DNA of 64,000 nt, from positions 41,034,254 through 41,098,253 of the forward strand of contig NC_090186.1 in the NCBI RefSeq assembly GCF_024679245.1, written 5' to 3'. Shown one piece after another: positions 1 to 11,880 of this stretch; within the stretch, counting starts at the first letter, position 1; the number at the start of each line of letters is the position of its first letter. The stretch comes from Pseudorasbora parva. Taxonomy: Eukaryota > Chordata > Actinopteri > Cypriniformes > Gobionidae. The notes beneath the pieces were generated by a model that saw only the letters and a list, made by a program, of their open reading frames with translations, had not been told where the DNA came from and searched no databases. The position numbers and the translations under genes were made by a program.

Positions 1-120
1 TATAGTTTGTAATGACTGTATGATGTGGTTTATTACTTTGAATCACTATAGAGAAAATTAAATATACATTTAAATACTAAAAAAATAAAAATACTATTGT
101 GCTGTACAGTCTCTGTCTTA

Positions 121-122
<2 letters not shown>

Positions 123-201
<79 letters not shown>
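123..201. repeat. (TG)n microsatellite
   Basis: An uninterrupted TG dinucleotide run of about 39 units. Confidence 0.97.
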
Positions 202-202
<1 letters not shown>

Positions 203-1024
203 CTGAAGCTCCGCCCCCGACCAGGGTCTCAACCTCATATTTAAAATATCAGACAAAGTGCTGTGATGTCACAAAGCATCAGTGTCCAGCAAACTCCCTA
301 TGTGAGTGTGTGTGTATGTGTTAGAGAAAGAGCTTAACTGAACCCTTTTTCCTGTTATGCACTCTTTTCTTTTCTTCCTCCCATCTTCCTGTCACTCTTT
401 GCTGTGTCCCTTTCCTTTCCAGGCTCCCTGTCTCTCCCGGTGTCTTTAAGCTGCTGAATGCGAGTTGCTCTGCACAATCTATAGGCCTCAGGGATACAGC
501 AGAGAAGAGAGGGAGACAGAGAGAGAGAGAGAGAGACAGGGCACTCAGTCAGTGTCTGCAGATGAACATGGTGCCCAGAGCGAGACAAACAGGAAGCTCA
601 TTGAGCATCTCGAACCCTGACAGCACAATCAGCCTGACACTGCAGCCATCCACACACACGTGGACACATCTATACATGGTCTTTTTATCATTTGGAGTCC
701 ACACACACAGACATACTGTACATTTACTTAGCCAACTAAACCCAAACACGTAAGCGTTTTAAGAAAGGACGCCATTTAAAATTATTGATGAATCATCACA
801 AAGCAATAACTGTAAAAATAGTTCTTGATTACGTTTTACAAGAAAATACTATTTCAGTCTTTTTACAGAATGTTACGTTTAATTTCTATTACTTGCCATT
901 TAATTCCATCCAAATGGAAATTGTTGCAAAGTGATAGATATCGGTGTAAAGTGATGTTTTTTCTTTCTTTTCAGATTTAGTTCACTTGAAGCAAGGAACT
1001 AATTTGTATCTAAAATAGCTAAGT

Positions 1025-1025
<1 letters not shown>

Positions 1026-1075
<50 letters not shown>
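1026..1075. repeat. (CA)n microsatellite
   Basis: A pure CA run of about 25 units. Confidence 0.97.
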
Positions 1076-1076
<1 letters not shown>

Positions 1077-1830
1077 CTTTATAAATGAGGTATATAATAT
1101 TTAAGTGAGCAACTTAATATTCAATAAAAATATGTAAGGATTATTCAATTCAATTTGATGGAATTTTACTATCAATTAAAAGGCTTAAAAGGTTTTTTAA
1201 GTGTACCTAGAATGCACTGTAAATCGCTTTGGATAAAACAATCTGTCAAACGCATAAATGTACCCAAAGTACATACATATGCAAACACTTAGCTATAAAG
1301 ACACCGATTGCAACTGTTTTTGATATAAAACTAATTATAAACGTTAACCTATAATTCCCAAAGAACCCTTTTAGAATGAAAAACATTTCACTTTATTTAT
1401 GCATATTTGTTTCAATCAAGGATGTCCAAGCATTGTGTTTATTTTTAGCAAGCAATTCTGTTAACAGGTAGCTATAAGTAAACCTACAAGTTAACATAAC
1501 ATAATATAAATGAGGACCGAGGGAACATTAGCCAAATACGACACAGACTATCCCAAACCCTAAAAGAAACCACCCCAACACACACTGTTAACAGACACCC
1601 TCTCATCCATCAAAACACATTAACACAGGTATAGTTAAATTGATCCTGTCTGAGGAAACGTTCAGGAACAGACATACACCCAGAAATAAAGACCCCCTGA
1701 CTCTCACACACACACGCAGGCCTCAGACTGAGAGAAAGGACTGCAGTGTGGCAGAAATTTCAGAGGGATGAGCGAGCGAGTGTGTGTGTGTGTGAGAGAG
1801 AGAGTTTGGAGGTGGGGTCTGGGGGGAGTC

Positions 1831-1885
<55 letters not shown>
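1831..1885. repeat. (TG)n microsatellite, interrupted
   Basis: TG run broken once by 'tatg'; a shorter TG tract with GA repeats lies just upstream at 1781-1804. Confidence 0.95.
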
Positions 1886-1888
<3 letters not shown>

Positions 1889-2070
1889 GGGTGGGGGGAA
1901 TGGTGTCAGCTGCACAGGCAGCAGAAAGCAACATCTTAATAAAACAGCCCGAGGCAAAATCCCATTAAAGACTTCACAGAGCAGCCAGGTACACACACAC
2001 ATACACACACTCACAATATACAATACATCTGTCTGTCTTTGTGTATGACAGTGTGTGAATTCATTTGGAC

Positions 2071-2074
<4 letters not shown>

Positions 2075-2138
<64 letters not shown>
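2075..2138. repeat. (TG)n microsatellite
   Basis: TG run of about 32 units. Confidence 0.97.
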
Positions 2139-2140
<2 letters not shown>

Positions 2141-2400
2141 GGGTTACAGACCTCACTGCGACCTCACTACCTTCAGATGCGTTCAGAGAATACCAATAAG
2201 AAAGAACAATTCTTTGATGTATTTTGTGTGTTGGTGAGAGATAGAAAAACTTTTTTTTCAGTGCGCGTACATTTTTGGGCAGCCAGATTGTTCAATATTT
2301 CACTATATTTACCTTTACAACAAGTCATAGAGGAGACAGTTCTGTGAAAGCAACATTCTGGCCAAACAAACACACACACGCCGTTTACAAAGGACGATCC

Positions 2401-3420
2401 CAGTATTAGCATTGCATGTATGGAGGCAGATGAGAGAAGGGAACATTAGCACACTTAAAAACATCCAAATCTGTCAGAGCGCAAATGGGATGCCGGGCGG
2501 GGGGGGGGGAGAGAGAAGAGAAGAGACAGACGCAGAAGTTAAAACTCTCTGGCTTTTTCTGCCCAAACACAGAACTTCACGTTTTTGTAAACTATTGTTA
2601 TGACAGCATGTCACTTCGGTTTGAGCGTCAGCGGTTAGCGCGCCGAGCGCAGCGGCGCGGGCTGAGCAGGGCGGTGCAGCGATCTTTAGCGAGACCCTAA
2701 GGCTATTGTCATAAAGCTCAACGGCGCTAACAGCCAACTCTAATTCACTTGTCAACTGCCTGATAAAATACTGCACAAATGCCATTTTAACTGAAGCAGC
2801 TAATAGGGAAGTTTATAGGTCTTCTAGTGCCGCGCGTGCGAGCAAGAGTCTTCACACACTATTCGTCATCTACAGCATATTAGAATAATCAGGCAGAAAT
2901 AAATCCTCTGCTTTATCTGGTTAAGTTGATTCAGTTAAGTCGCCTGTTAACCCTTGTAATCCAGACAGCCAGCGAGTCCTGACCCGCGCGTTAGACTTTG
3001 AAAGCTAAACTAAACCTTTAATCTGAGAGTCGAGATGCGTAAGAGCTGCTATTGACTCCAGCGCTAATGAACACGGCTCTGCAAACAAGTGCAGAACTGA
3101 CGGCACTGACATTCAAACTTACCAACAAAAAGATTCCTTAAACACACGTTTAGATGTGATGAGCTCGTGAGTGAGGGGTTTAAGTAAAATGAGTTGGCTA
3201 AATGGTAGGGAGGCCGTTCATGTGTTCGTCTGCACCTGGAGGCAGGAAGCGAATCTTCACTTGTTTTTTCAATCAGTAAAATACGTGAACGCTTATTCTT
3301 AAGACATTAATCGATGAGTTATGAATACTGAACTACAGCCTACTGAGGAAGATGCTAAGGTGTATCCGAGGCCCAAGGCTGCAGAAATCTGGTAGAGTTA
3401 GCCTATCAAACATGATAGGC
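2401..3420. other. Low-repeat, moderately CpG-rich stretch, no exon recognised
   Basis: Between the microsatellites and the element at 3440 the base composition is more balanced, with a GCGC-rich patch at about 2630-2700. No recognisable protein segment with splice signals is visible on either strand. It could be regulatory DNA or an untranslated exon, but nothing in the sequence decides this. Confidence 0.3.
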
Positions 3421-3439
3421 TATTTTATGAAATACCATA

Positions 3440-3770
3440 TGTGACCCTGGACCACAAAACCAGTCATAAATGGCACGGCTATATTTGTGGCAATAGCCAA
3501 CAAATTAAATGGGTCAAAATTATCTGTTTTTCTTTCATGCCAAAAAATCATTAGGATATTAAGATCATGATCATGAAGATATTTTGTAAATTTCCTTCCA
3601 TAAATATATCAAAAATATTTTCTCATATGCATGGCTAAGGACTTAATTTCGACAACTTTAAAGGTGATTTTCTCAATATTTATAATTTTTTGCACCCTCA
3701 GATTTTTAATAGCTGTATCAGCCAAATATTGTCCCATCAAACAAACCATATTGGATCTGGGCCTACTGAA
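3440..3770. mobile_element. Short interspersed DNA element, copy 1
   Basis: Begins 'tgtgaccctggaccacaaaa' and continues with 'ccagtcataa', 'atatttgtggcaat' and 'gggtcaaaat'. A related copy ends as the inverse of this start at 44175-44200, so the family has inverted ends. This copy lacks an obvious matching right end and looks truncated or diverged near 3770. Noncoding, MITE-like. Confidence 0.6.
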
Positions 3771-6300
3771 CCTTGTTGGAGTAGCCTAAATAATATGAGG
3801 TAGTGGCATATTTATCATATTTCCATCCTTTACAAAAGGTACTGAGGTGGTGGTGGTACCATGTTATTTTAACCAAGTTTCTTAAACATATGGTATAACA
3901 ATTGCACCACTGTCAAAAACAATGCAATGGATTTGTGTCAGCTATAACCATAATGAACGACAAAAGTACTATGTTCATATACCATACTCTAAACCTACTT
4001 AAAGACAAAACCATGGTAGCCTACCACAGTATTTTTTTTTTTAGCCTAGTTGGTCTCATCATAGTGTACGCGTAACCCCCCCTGCTGGCGCGAATCGCAG
4101 CTGCTCTGATTTAATTAAACTCGCGCAGCTTCCGGGTTAGAAGAGCGCGTGAGGGCTCGAGACAGGTGAGGCCTGCTGAAGCTCACGGGGGCGCTTCACT
4201 GATGCCGTTTCTACCGTTCAGAACTTATATTTAGTGACTTTTACCGGGGAGTCCAACAGCAGAACTGGTAAACAAATTAATGGATGTGGAGAAAAACAGC
4301 GCGCGCTCCTGTCGCCGGTCAGTATTACTGTGGCAACAGCGACATCTGCTGAGAACTTATCACTCTCCCTTTACCATAGTTCCCGCCAAAAGACCACATG
4401 GACCTATACTACAAAACAAACTGTAATAATCGAGTATGATTTAACACTATCATACAAATATTTTGTTAAATAAAATGACAAACACTTTGAAATCTTATAC
4501 CGTTGAAAGGAGATCCTAATTCACATTAAGCCAATGCAGCATTTCAGTTACGCTAAATTACACGATAGGCTACAGGGAAAATGAGGATCAGGCAGAGAAC
4601 ATAACTATACCCTACTCATTACTGGCATGCCCTTCAGGCATTTGTTTGATCACCAAAGGCTACATAAAGACATAACACCTTGTTTTGGGATGCTACCTTG
4701 ATACTGTAGCAGAAAAAAAATCAAAATCAGCTGTTAAGATTGTTGATGCAAATTTGCATCATTATACAGTACAGATCTTTAATTCAAATATATTTCCCCA
4801 AATATATTGCATAGTTTCTACTTTGCTTGTGGCACATGGTAAAACACATTTCCTGTTGGGTTTAAGTCCCAGGTAATATAAATTTCTTCAAATTGAATCA
4901 TGATTCAAACACAGAATCATGTCACCATAAATGAGAAAAAAATACTCTCTCAAAATTATGATAGCTCCCTTAACAAAGTGAAAGGGTCCTTTGTGAGAAG
5001 TGATTCAGTGATTCACTTTTGTTATACAAAGACCCCTTGAGAAACAAAAAAATCCATTTGTATTGTATAAAGTTTTATATAAAGAAACCATCTTACCTGA
5101 TATTTCATCATGACACTTTTAACAAAATGCACAATAATAATAATAATAAATCCATAATCATACCATTGTTTCGCTGGACAGTCATCATCAGAGTCCCAGT
5201 ACAAAGTGGATTAAGGTCCAAATTCATCTTCTTGAGAGACTGATTTGCAGCATAAGACATTTGGAAGGCACTGGCCCTATGAACACTTCGGCTGTTGTGG
5301 AGAAACTTTCATTAATAGAATTTACAGTAATTCGTTTGGTTAACAGAGCAGCCACCACATAAACAGGCATTTAGTTTCAGAAACCAAGAACCACTTTAAA
5401 AATATTAATTTAATAAAATGGTGTTCATGAAGTTGAATCCCAATATTTACATCTGAGATGTGTGTTAAAATTTGTGTGTAACATACACACATGCATGTTG
5501 TTTTGATTGTGAGATGCTAAAGAGTGACTTTCCTGTTTGGTGTGTGTTCTCGTGCATGTTCTGGCTGGTGTGTGTGTGTGTGTGTGTTTGAGTAATGGTA
5601 CCTGTCTGGAATGATTGACTCTCAGGAGACAGATGAGTGGTGTCAGGCTGTCAGCGTGAACTCTATCACACCAGCGCGTCTCTTTCAGACGCAGAGAACA
5701 GAGAGGAGAGACAGACAGACTGAAGGAGTGCAGCTCTGTCTCTCTGTTTGCTTTTCGCTCTGCTCACGATCTTTTCCCTCCAGCCCTGCACATTAAACAA
5801 TTTACCCAAACTTTCCTCGCAGTGCCGGAGCGAACACAGGCACTAAATGTTTTAGCTCGACAGTAAACAGGATCTCAGATCAGATTTTAAACTCATTTAA
5901 ATTCACATTCTGCACTTGCTCTGTGTGCCAGGCACTAATAATATGCTAAAAACATCAGATATTCAAAACAGCTCAAAACACTTTCAAAATTATTCATTTC
6001 TGACAGCGAGAAAACAAAGACTCTGAAGAGCAATGACAGAGGATGGAGGGATGATCTCGAGAGATGGTGAGGTGTAGGCCGGGCGGTTGAGGGGTGAAGG
6101 GTCAGAAGGCCCGGAGCAGAAGACACAATAGAGTGAACGGACGGGTCAGAACCACAGGGTCGTACACAGAGAGAGGGAGAGAATGTTTTTATTATTTGTA
6201 ATACTACTATTGGCACCTAATTATTTTATGTCAGTGTTTTTTGTGTGTGCATGCAAAACAATCATGCTAGAAAAATACTTTGAGAAGAGGATGGTGGATG
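3770..6300. other. Stretch with no gene recognised
   Basis: AT-rich DNA with short frames only. A GC-richer patch at 4068-4330 holds several CpGs. Nothing matches a known protein, and no pair of splice signals encloses a convincing frame. Confidence 0.4.
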
Positions 6301-6343
6301 GATGGAACGAATTAACGAATGATAGATGGACGGACGGACGGAC

Positions 6344-6344
6344 G

Positions 6345-6436
<92 letters not shown>
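6344..6436. repeat. (GATA)n microsatellite preceded by (GGAC)n
   Basis: About 23 tandem GATA units follow a short GGAC run at 6329-6344. The copies of 'gatggaacg.attaacga' on both sides suggest local duplication of the flanks. Confidence 0.95.
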
Positions 6437-6437
<1 letters not shown>

Positions 6438-6439
6438 AC

Positions 6440-6752
6440 GGATGGAACGGATTAACGATCGATGGAGTCGCATGATCACATGACGCTCATTTACGTACAT
6501 TTTATATCTAGAAACAGTAGACAGTCTTAATTTAATGTCATCATTTATATTCTGTTTGTTTGCAAGTTTGAATAAAAAAATCCCCCATCTTCCACTTGGT
6601 CTCAGACTTTCGGATCCCACTGTATAATGTGACTTCTAAAGGGAGACAGAGAAATGGAGAAAATGTGGGGAACATAGGAAGGGTTTTGAGTTAACAGAGT
6701 ACGGCAAGGTTACAGGAGTGATCGAGAAGTGTATTTGAGAGCTAAAGTGCGC

Positions 6753-6783
<31 letters not shown>

Positions 6784-7925
6784 CAGCTCTGAGACTAATT
6801 AAACGAGCAGAAGGCAGAGAGTGTTCTGAAGAGAAGCCATCGCTGGGCCGGGACTGAGGTAATGATGGAAAAAAGGATTTAGTCTATCCACCATCGCTCC
6901 ATCCTTTCCTCCCTTTCCCTCGTTATTGAGCAGGTGTCCGTGTCCCAGCACAGTGTGTATGTGCGGGCGCGTGTCCCGACGGAGGCTTTCACAGCTCTCG
7001 GCTCTTGTGACTGTATCTCCTTCACCGGGGCTCAAACTCCCATTTACTGACAGATACTGTATGTACAACATCAACCACAACCAACTGGCATTTCACACAC
7101 AAAACCATCTCAAGCAGTGCCGGGGACGCTTCTTGGAGGGTAATTTCACACTAGAGCTTTAGATGCAGGCTTCAGGTTTGGTTTGATGCGAAAACGGTTT
7201 TCTGAAACTTTTGAACTAGTTTACAGATGGTTTGAATGCAATCCATCCTCAATTGTGGAAATGCACCACCACTATTATGACTATTTGCTTAATTGCATGT
7301 TCCAGGTCACACAAAAACCTTTAAATATATATTTTAAATAATATTTTACTATTAAAAAGGCATTTCTGAAAGCTGCATGTCAAATAAATTGCCCTCTTGC
7401 AATACATCAGCGGTGGTAAATCCAAAGCTGCAAAACATGAATAAAACAGCGACACTGACATCTTCTCGTCCTGAGGGGTTACCTAGTTAAAATTTTGTAC
7501 TAGTATTCATGGTGGAACTCAGTATAATAGAGACAGTCGGTGGACTCAAGCTCAGGACCAAGACACTAAATCAAATATGGAAAAAAGCCAGACACTAGTT
7601 TTCCTGGCTACTCGTAATTTCAGTTGTCGAAAACACGCTTTTCCGCCATAGAGCAGGTCTAAAAACGGCAAGGAAAGACTTCCACTTGAGTTTGATTCGG
7701 CATGGCATGATTACAAATCATTCTTGGCCCAGAATTCTCAGTATGGATGTCAACAGTTTTAAACATTGATAATAAGAAATGTTTGTTGAGCAGCAAAGTG
7801 ACGTGATGGAAAAAAACAAAAAGAAGTCTCTAAAGCGTATTTGCTAGTATTGTGAAATACTGTTACAATTTAAAGTGCCCCTATAATGGATTTTTGAAAA
7901 TTACCTTTCATGCAGTGTGTAATTA
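6440..7925. other. Stretch with no gene recognised
   Basis: Contains a short TG/GA tract at 6752-6783 and otherwise unremarkable AT-rich DNA. No supported coding exon. Confidence 0.4.
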
Positions 7926-7929
7926 TAAT

Positions 7930-8118
7930 AATAAAAAATTATATATAAATTTGTAACATTTATGTTGCGCTTTTCTGGGTACTCAAAGCACTTTACATTG
8001 AAGGGAGGAATCTCCTCAACCATCATCAATGTGCAGCACCACCTGGATGATGAGACGGCGGCCATATTGCACCAGAACGCTCACCACACACCAGCTGATT
8101 GGTGGAGAGGAGACCAAT
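7930..8118 (+). repeat. Interspersed repeat fragment, SINE/LINE-tail-like, copy 1
   Basis: Includes 'gcgcttttctgggtactcaa' and 'agcactttacattgaaggga' followed by 'ggaatctcctcaaccatcat'. A second copy of the same core is at 35455-35535. The open frame crossing it is simply the repeat in translation. Confidence 0.6.
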
Positions 8119-8276
8119 TAGGGGATGGTGTAAGGGTTCAATTTATTCATAGTTCAGTTTTTATCAATTAGGTTAATCGTTATTTAAATTACAATAGCTA
8201 TTCAGTCAAGAGCAGTGAGCAATTTCTATGTCATTTCTAAAACACAGCAAAACACAGCAGAAATAGGCTTCTTTCC

Positions 8277-8493
8277 CTTTAAGACAGGGGTCTCCAAACT
8301 CGGTCGTGGAGGGCCGCTGTCCTGCAGAGTTTAGCTCAACCCTAATTAAACACACCTGAAACAGCTAATCAATGTCTTACAAGGTGCTAGTAAGACACTG
8401 ATTAGCTGTTTCAGGTGTGTTTAATTAGGGTTGAGCTAAACTCTGCAGGACAGCGGCCCTCCAGGACCGAGTTTGGAGACCCCTGCTTTGAGA
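8277..8493. mobile_element. Palindromic hAT-like MITE with 8-bp target duplication
   Basis: A 201-bp element (8285-8485) starts CAGGGGTCTCC and ends with the inverse, GGAGACCCCTG. It is almost wholly palindromic around a short loop near 8385. The flanks are ctttaaga (8277-8284) and ctttgaga (8486-8493), an 8-bp duplication with one mismatch. CAGGGG-type ends with 8-bp duplications are typical of the hAT superfamily. It has no coding capacity and must have been mobilised in trans. Confidence 0.85.
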
Positions 8494-8520
8494 CATAATG
8501 CACAGATATAGTACCGTTAC

Positions 8521-8745
8521 ACACTGTAAAAAATAAAAATGGAAAATGTACTGGTAATTTTCTGTCAGTATATTATCCAGTAATTTTATGAAATGTTCCA
8601 TTGACCCTTAAAACAAAGTAATGCAATATGTAATTCAAAATACAGGTAAAACACCTGTAAAAAAAAAACAATACGGGAAATTACTTCTCATTCATACAGT
8701 ACATTTCGCCCTATTTTTATGGACTTTTTTTTACAGTGCACGTGA
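8521..8745. mobile_element. Short TIR element (CACTGTAAAAAA ends)
   Basis: Starts 'acactgtaaaaaataaaaat' and ends 'ttttttttacagtgcacg', forming an inverted terminal repeat. A related element with a degenerate copy of the same body lies at about 16000-16200. Noncoding MITE. Confidence 0.65.
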
Positions 8746-8864
8746 AGACGTCTTTCTCGACTGTTTTTGTTTTACTACCTACTATTTTTGCTAAGATACT
8801 CGCGACGACCGGCATGTTGAAATAATTTCTCAAGCCCTTTCAAGCGCAAAAAGTGAAAGAGAAC

Positions 8865-9400
8865 TTAAAGGGTTAGTTCACCCAAAAATGAAATTTGTGT
8901 CATTAATGTCATTCATTGTTTTCAATCTTCAAATAAAGATTCGAACGGTTATGAATCAGTGTAGTGACTCATGATTCGGATCACCAATGTCACGTGATTT
9001 CAGCAGTTTGACACGCGATCCAAATCATGAATCAATACACTGATTCATGACCGTTCTAATCTTTATTTGAGGATTGGAGAGAAAAAAAAACTCAATGCTG
9101 ACAATGGAAGACAATGCTGAATAAAGTCGTAGTTTTTGTTATTTTTGGACCCAAATGTATTTTTGATGCTTCAAGAGATTCTAATTACTAACTGATGTCT
9201 CATATGGACTACTTTGATGATGTTTTTATTCCCTTTCTGGACATGGACAGTATAGTGTGCATACACTTGCATACACTCTCGGACTATAAAATATCTTAAA
9301 CTGTATTCTGAAGATGAACGGAGGTCTTACGGGTGTGGAACGACATTAGGGGGAGTCATTAATGACATCAATTTAGATTTTGGGTGAACTAACCCTTTAA
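8865..9400. mobile_element. TTAA-flanked MITE with an E-box, copy A
   Basis: Ends are TTAA followed by AGGGTTAGTTCACCC and the exact inverse before a second TTAA (9397-9400). TTAA duplications are typical of Kolobok and piggyBac elements. The interior carries inverted segments and one TCACGTGA motif (8990-8997), a palindromic E-box. A close copy is at 59194-59942. No transposase frame. Confidence 0.85.
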
Positions 9401-9836
9401 TATTCTCAACATGCACAAGTTCTCTTTCGCGTCTTGAATGTTTGCAAGGCTTAAATGGGTTCAGTTTCAACACAAATAGCAGGGTGTAGTGTTTAGGCCT
9501 CACCTGAGCTCACGCGCTATCAACACCCACATGAGGACGGCATATTCAACTGAGTCACGTTCGAGCACACGGCATCACATATTATATTATCTTTAATCAT
9601 CACTGTTGTAATGTATTGGGAAGCCAGAATGTGTATCAACATACACATATAATCCCTAATATTATAGATTTATTTTTACAGAGAACCGCTACATCCCTAA
9701 TGATTAGGAGGCCATGATAGACCAGGGCCAATCGACAAATATGGCCAGGATGCTAGGGTTACACCCCTACTCTTTTTCCGAAGGACAGCCAGGGATTTTT
9801 AATGACCACAGAGAGCCAGGAAGGTGTTAAGAAACA
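9401..9836. other. Stretch with no gene, probable transposon remnants
   Basis: No open frame of note. The sequence 'ccagggccaatcgacaaata' and what follows leads directly into the THAP-domain fragment at 9837, so at least the last 100 bp probably belong to that element. Confidence 0.35.
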
Positions 9837-10031
9837 GTGGTTAAAATTCATCTTATATTCAGCAATAAAATCCCACTTTTGGGGTGTTCCCTTCATTTTG
9901 CTGATGACTGCTTCTCCAATCTCAGCGAGTTCAACACAGGATTTGTAAAACGGTTGCCCTTGAAAGATGGGTCAGTACTGTTTGTTTGGACCAGCTTGCT
10001 TCTCAGAATCACAACCTGTAAGTATGATTAA
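9837..10031 (+). pseudogene. THAP-domain fragment of a transposon-encoded protein
   Basis: The 64-residue frame contains GCSLHFADDCF (from residue 16) followed by NTGFVKRLPLKDGSV. This is the second half of a C2CH THAP zinc finger: the CxxH pair, HF, and the conserved Leu, with the AVPT-type end decayed. The first Cys pair and the domain's N-terminal half are missing, and the frame opens with GTG rather than ATG. THAP domains are DNA-binding modules of P-element and Kolobok transposases and of host THAP proteins. The transposon-rich setting and absence of exon structure favour a dead element. A second, better THAP domain is at 31819-32313. Confidence 0.6.
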
Positions 10032-10840
10032 TTATTGATGTATTTATTTCCTATTGGGTGTTCAAAATATGTAGTTTTGTGTTTTATATGCTGTAGGTCT
10101 CTGGCTAACTCAAGTTATTATTGTCTTACTAAAATAAAACTGCAAATCAGCTGTGTGCCACTATTACCTAAAACTGTGTCCATTAATGCAGATTGTCTGT
10201 CGTTCTTACTACTTTGAGTAAAGATAAAGGATGGAGCAAGAGTTGTTGTGCAAACTTTAATGTTACATCAGTCATTCACGTTAGTGCTCGGCTTGATACA
10301 GTTGATACAACTGATACAGTTCCAGCATGTGCACCACAATAAATTGTAAATGCACACATACAGACAAACACACACACAACGTTTGTTGGTGTACGTACAC
10401 TTGTTAATACTGATGGCGAGGAATTACAGTTGCAACATCTGAGTAGCTTATCACTGAGAAACATCCTGCTCAAGTCATCCTTGTGATGGAGGTTCAGGTT
10501 AAATACGTTTCTTCAGTGTTTCATCATCGATTCGGACTCGAGCTGAGATTGATGTAAAACCGACGTCATTATTCCTGGTTTTACAGTGCGTTCAATCGCT
10601 GAGGTTTGAGCAAGCCTTGTGAGCTGAAGTACAGTTATGGTAATGAGCATTTGTTTCCCCGACATGTGCTGCAAGCGGTAGACCAATCACAACAGATCAC
10701 AATACATTGCACATCACCTCATTTCTCAAAGACTTTAAAAGCCCCGATACTTTAAGAAAAAACGAAGAACGAACTTATGTAACGTCATTAAGAATAAAAT
10801 CAGTTCATTTGGAATTTTTCAAAACAGCTCACCAAAGCGA
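10032..10840. other. Stretch with no gene recognised
   Basis: Contains TG/CA-biased DNA and short frames only. It may be part of the same decayed element as the THAP fragment on its left or the dispersed repeat on its right. Confidence 0.35.
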
Positions 10841-11880
10841 ACTATGGAAAAGTTTGCTCCGGCTGGTAAACACCTTTATGCTAGCATTGGTCTGTGGCGA
10901 TTACCAGAGCCGTTGGCGATTATATACAAGGTTGGTGTGGCTCTGAGGCCCTGCTTTCTTTAAATGTGGAAATCTCTGGTTCATTCCCAGGTAAAAACAT
11001 GAACAAACTGGAAAGCTGCTTTACAGCAAAAAATGAGGTTGTAATTCGGATGAAATAAGACACTGACCCTGATTTTCATGGTTAATACGGAAGAAAACGG
11101 CTTACGTTTAAGCAATCTATTGTATAAAGTGCTATTTGAAGTGACTTAACTAGAGTGACAAATTACAGAGCGTGTGCAAACATATCCACATTGCTATCAT
11201 GCTCTTATCCTTTATTTAAAAAATGCTGGCTGTTTTTTTAATTTTGTTGTGGGTTTATATTTTAATTGAGAGAAAAGCTCACAGCACATATTCATCTAAT
11301 GCTGCTTTCCTGGCAGGTTTTTGAGCCTGTAAGTTACACCTTCAAACCACGGCTTTGTAGCGTTCCAGGCAAAGTCTCGCCAAACTGCCTGAGAGTAAGG
11401 AAGTGAGGTAGTTAGATGTAAACATAGTTTGCTGGACCGTACAGGGCTTAATGCTCATTTTTAATCATTTCTATCGCCAAAGGTGCTTACTCTTTGCTTA
11501 TTTGACGGAAACAGAGGAGAAAAACGGTGCATAAGGCAAGAGAAGCTGTTATACCTTTTATTATACGTTATTTGTATATCCGAAGGGGCTGCCATTGTTT
11601 TTTCACGGTCTATATGACACCAGAGCGCGTAACTGGGGAGTACACCGATCTAGTATGAGTTCACGGGTGGGAAGTCACGGGTTTGACTGCCGTTCCAGTG
11701 CACTTTCACGGGTAGAAGGTTGGAAAAAATTGGGTTACCATAAATGAAGCTCTCAGAGTCAGTGTGGGCAGCATCAGGATGTCTGCTGCTCATGTGTTTC
11801 GAATTTCTTTTTACCCCTAAGTGAAGAAAGAAAAATAACGTTGCTGTGAGTATATCAGGACCCTAAAACAACTAATCCAA
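10840..11880. repeat. Dispersed repeat, copy 1 of a pair, intact
   Basis: Shares ordered blocks with 60000-61175: 'cattggtctgtggcgattac', a 'ctggaaagctgctttacagc' block, 'aagcaatctattgtata', 'acttaactagagtgacaaat', and 'taagtgaagaaagaaaaata'. The order is the same and the spacing similar, except that the second copy carries a 623-bp insertion. No protein frame, so probably a noncoding mobile-element family or an old duplication. Confidence 0.6.

Larger units (their letters stand above)
1..2400. other. Microsatellite-rich stretch without a gene
   Basis: Four long TG or CA tracts are embedded in AT-rich DNA. The open frames here are Cys-Val or Thr-His runs translated from the repeats. Positions about 1208-1262 hold a short SINE or LINE tail (CGCTTTGGATAAAA followed by a 'caaacgcataaatg' motif) of the kind seen again near 41.1 kb. 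No splice-flanked exon was found on either strand. Confidence 0.6.

Noticed and set aside
97..324. 75-codon Cys-Val repeat frame
   Set aside because: It is a TG microsatellite in translation; similar frames at 1746-2048 and 2039-2347 are rejected for the same reason.
6312..6620. 102-codon Leu-Ser-Ile-Tyr repeat frame
   Set aside because: The complement of the GATA microsatellite; no real protein.
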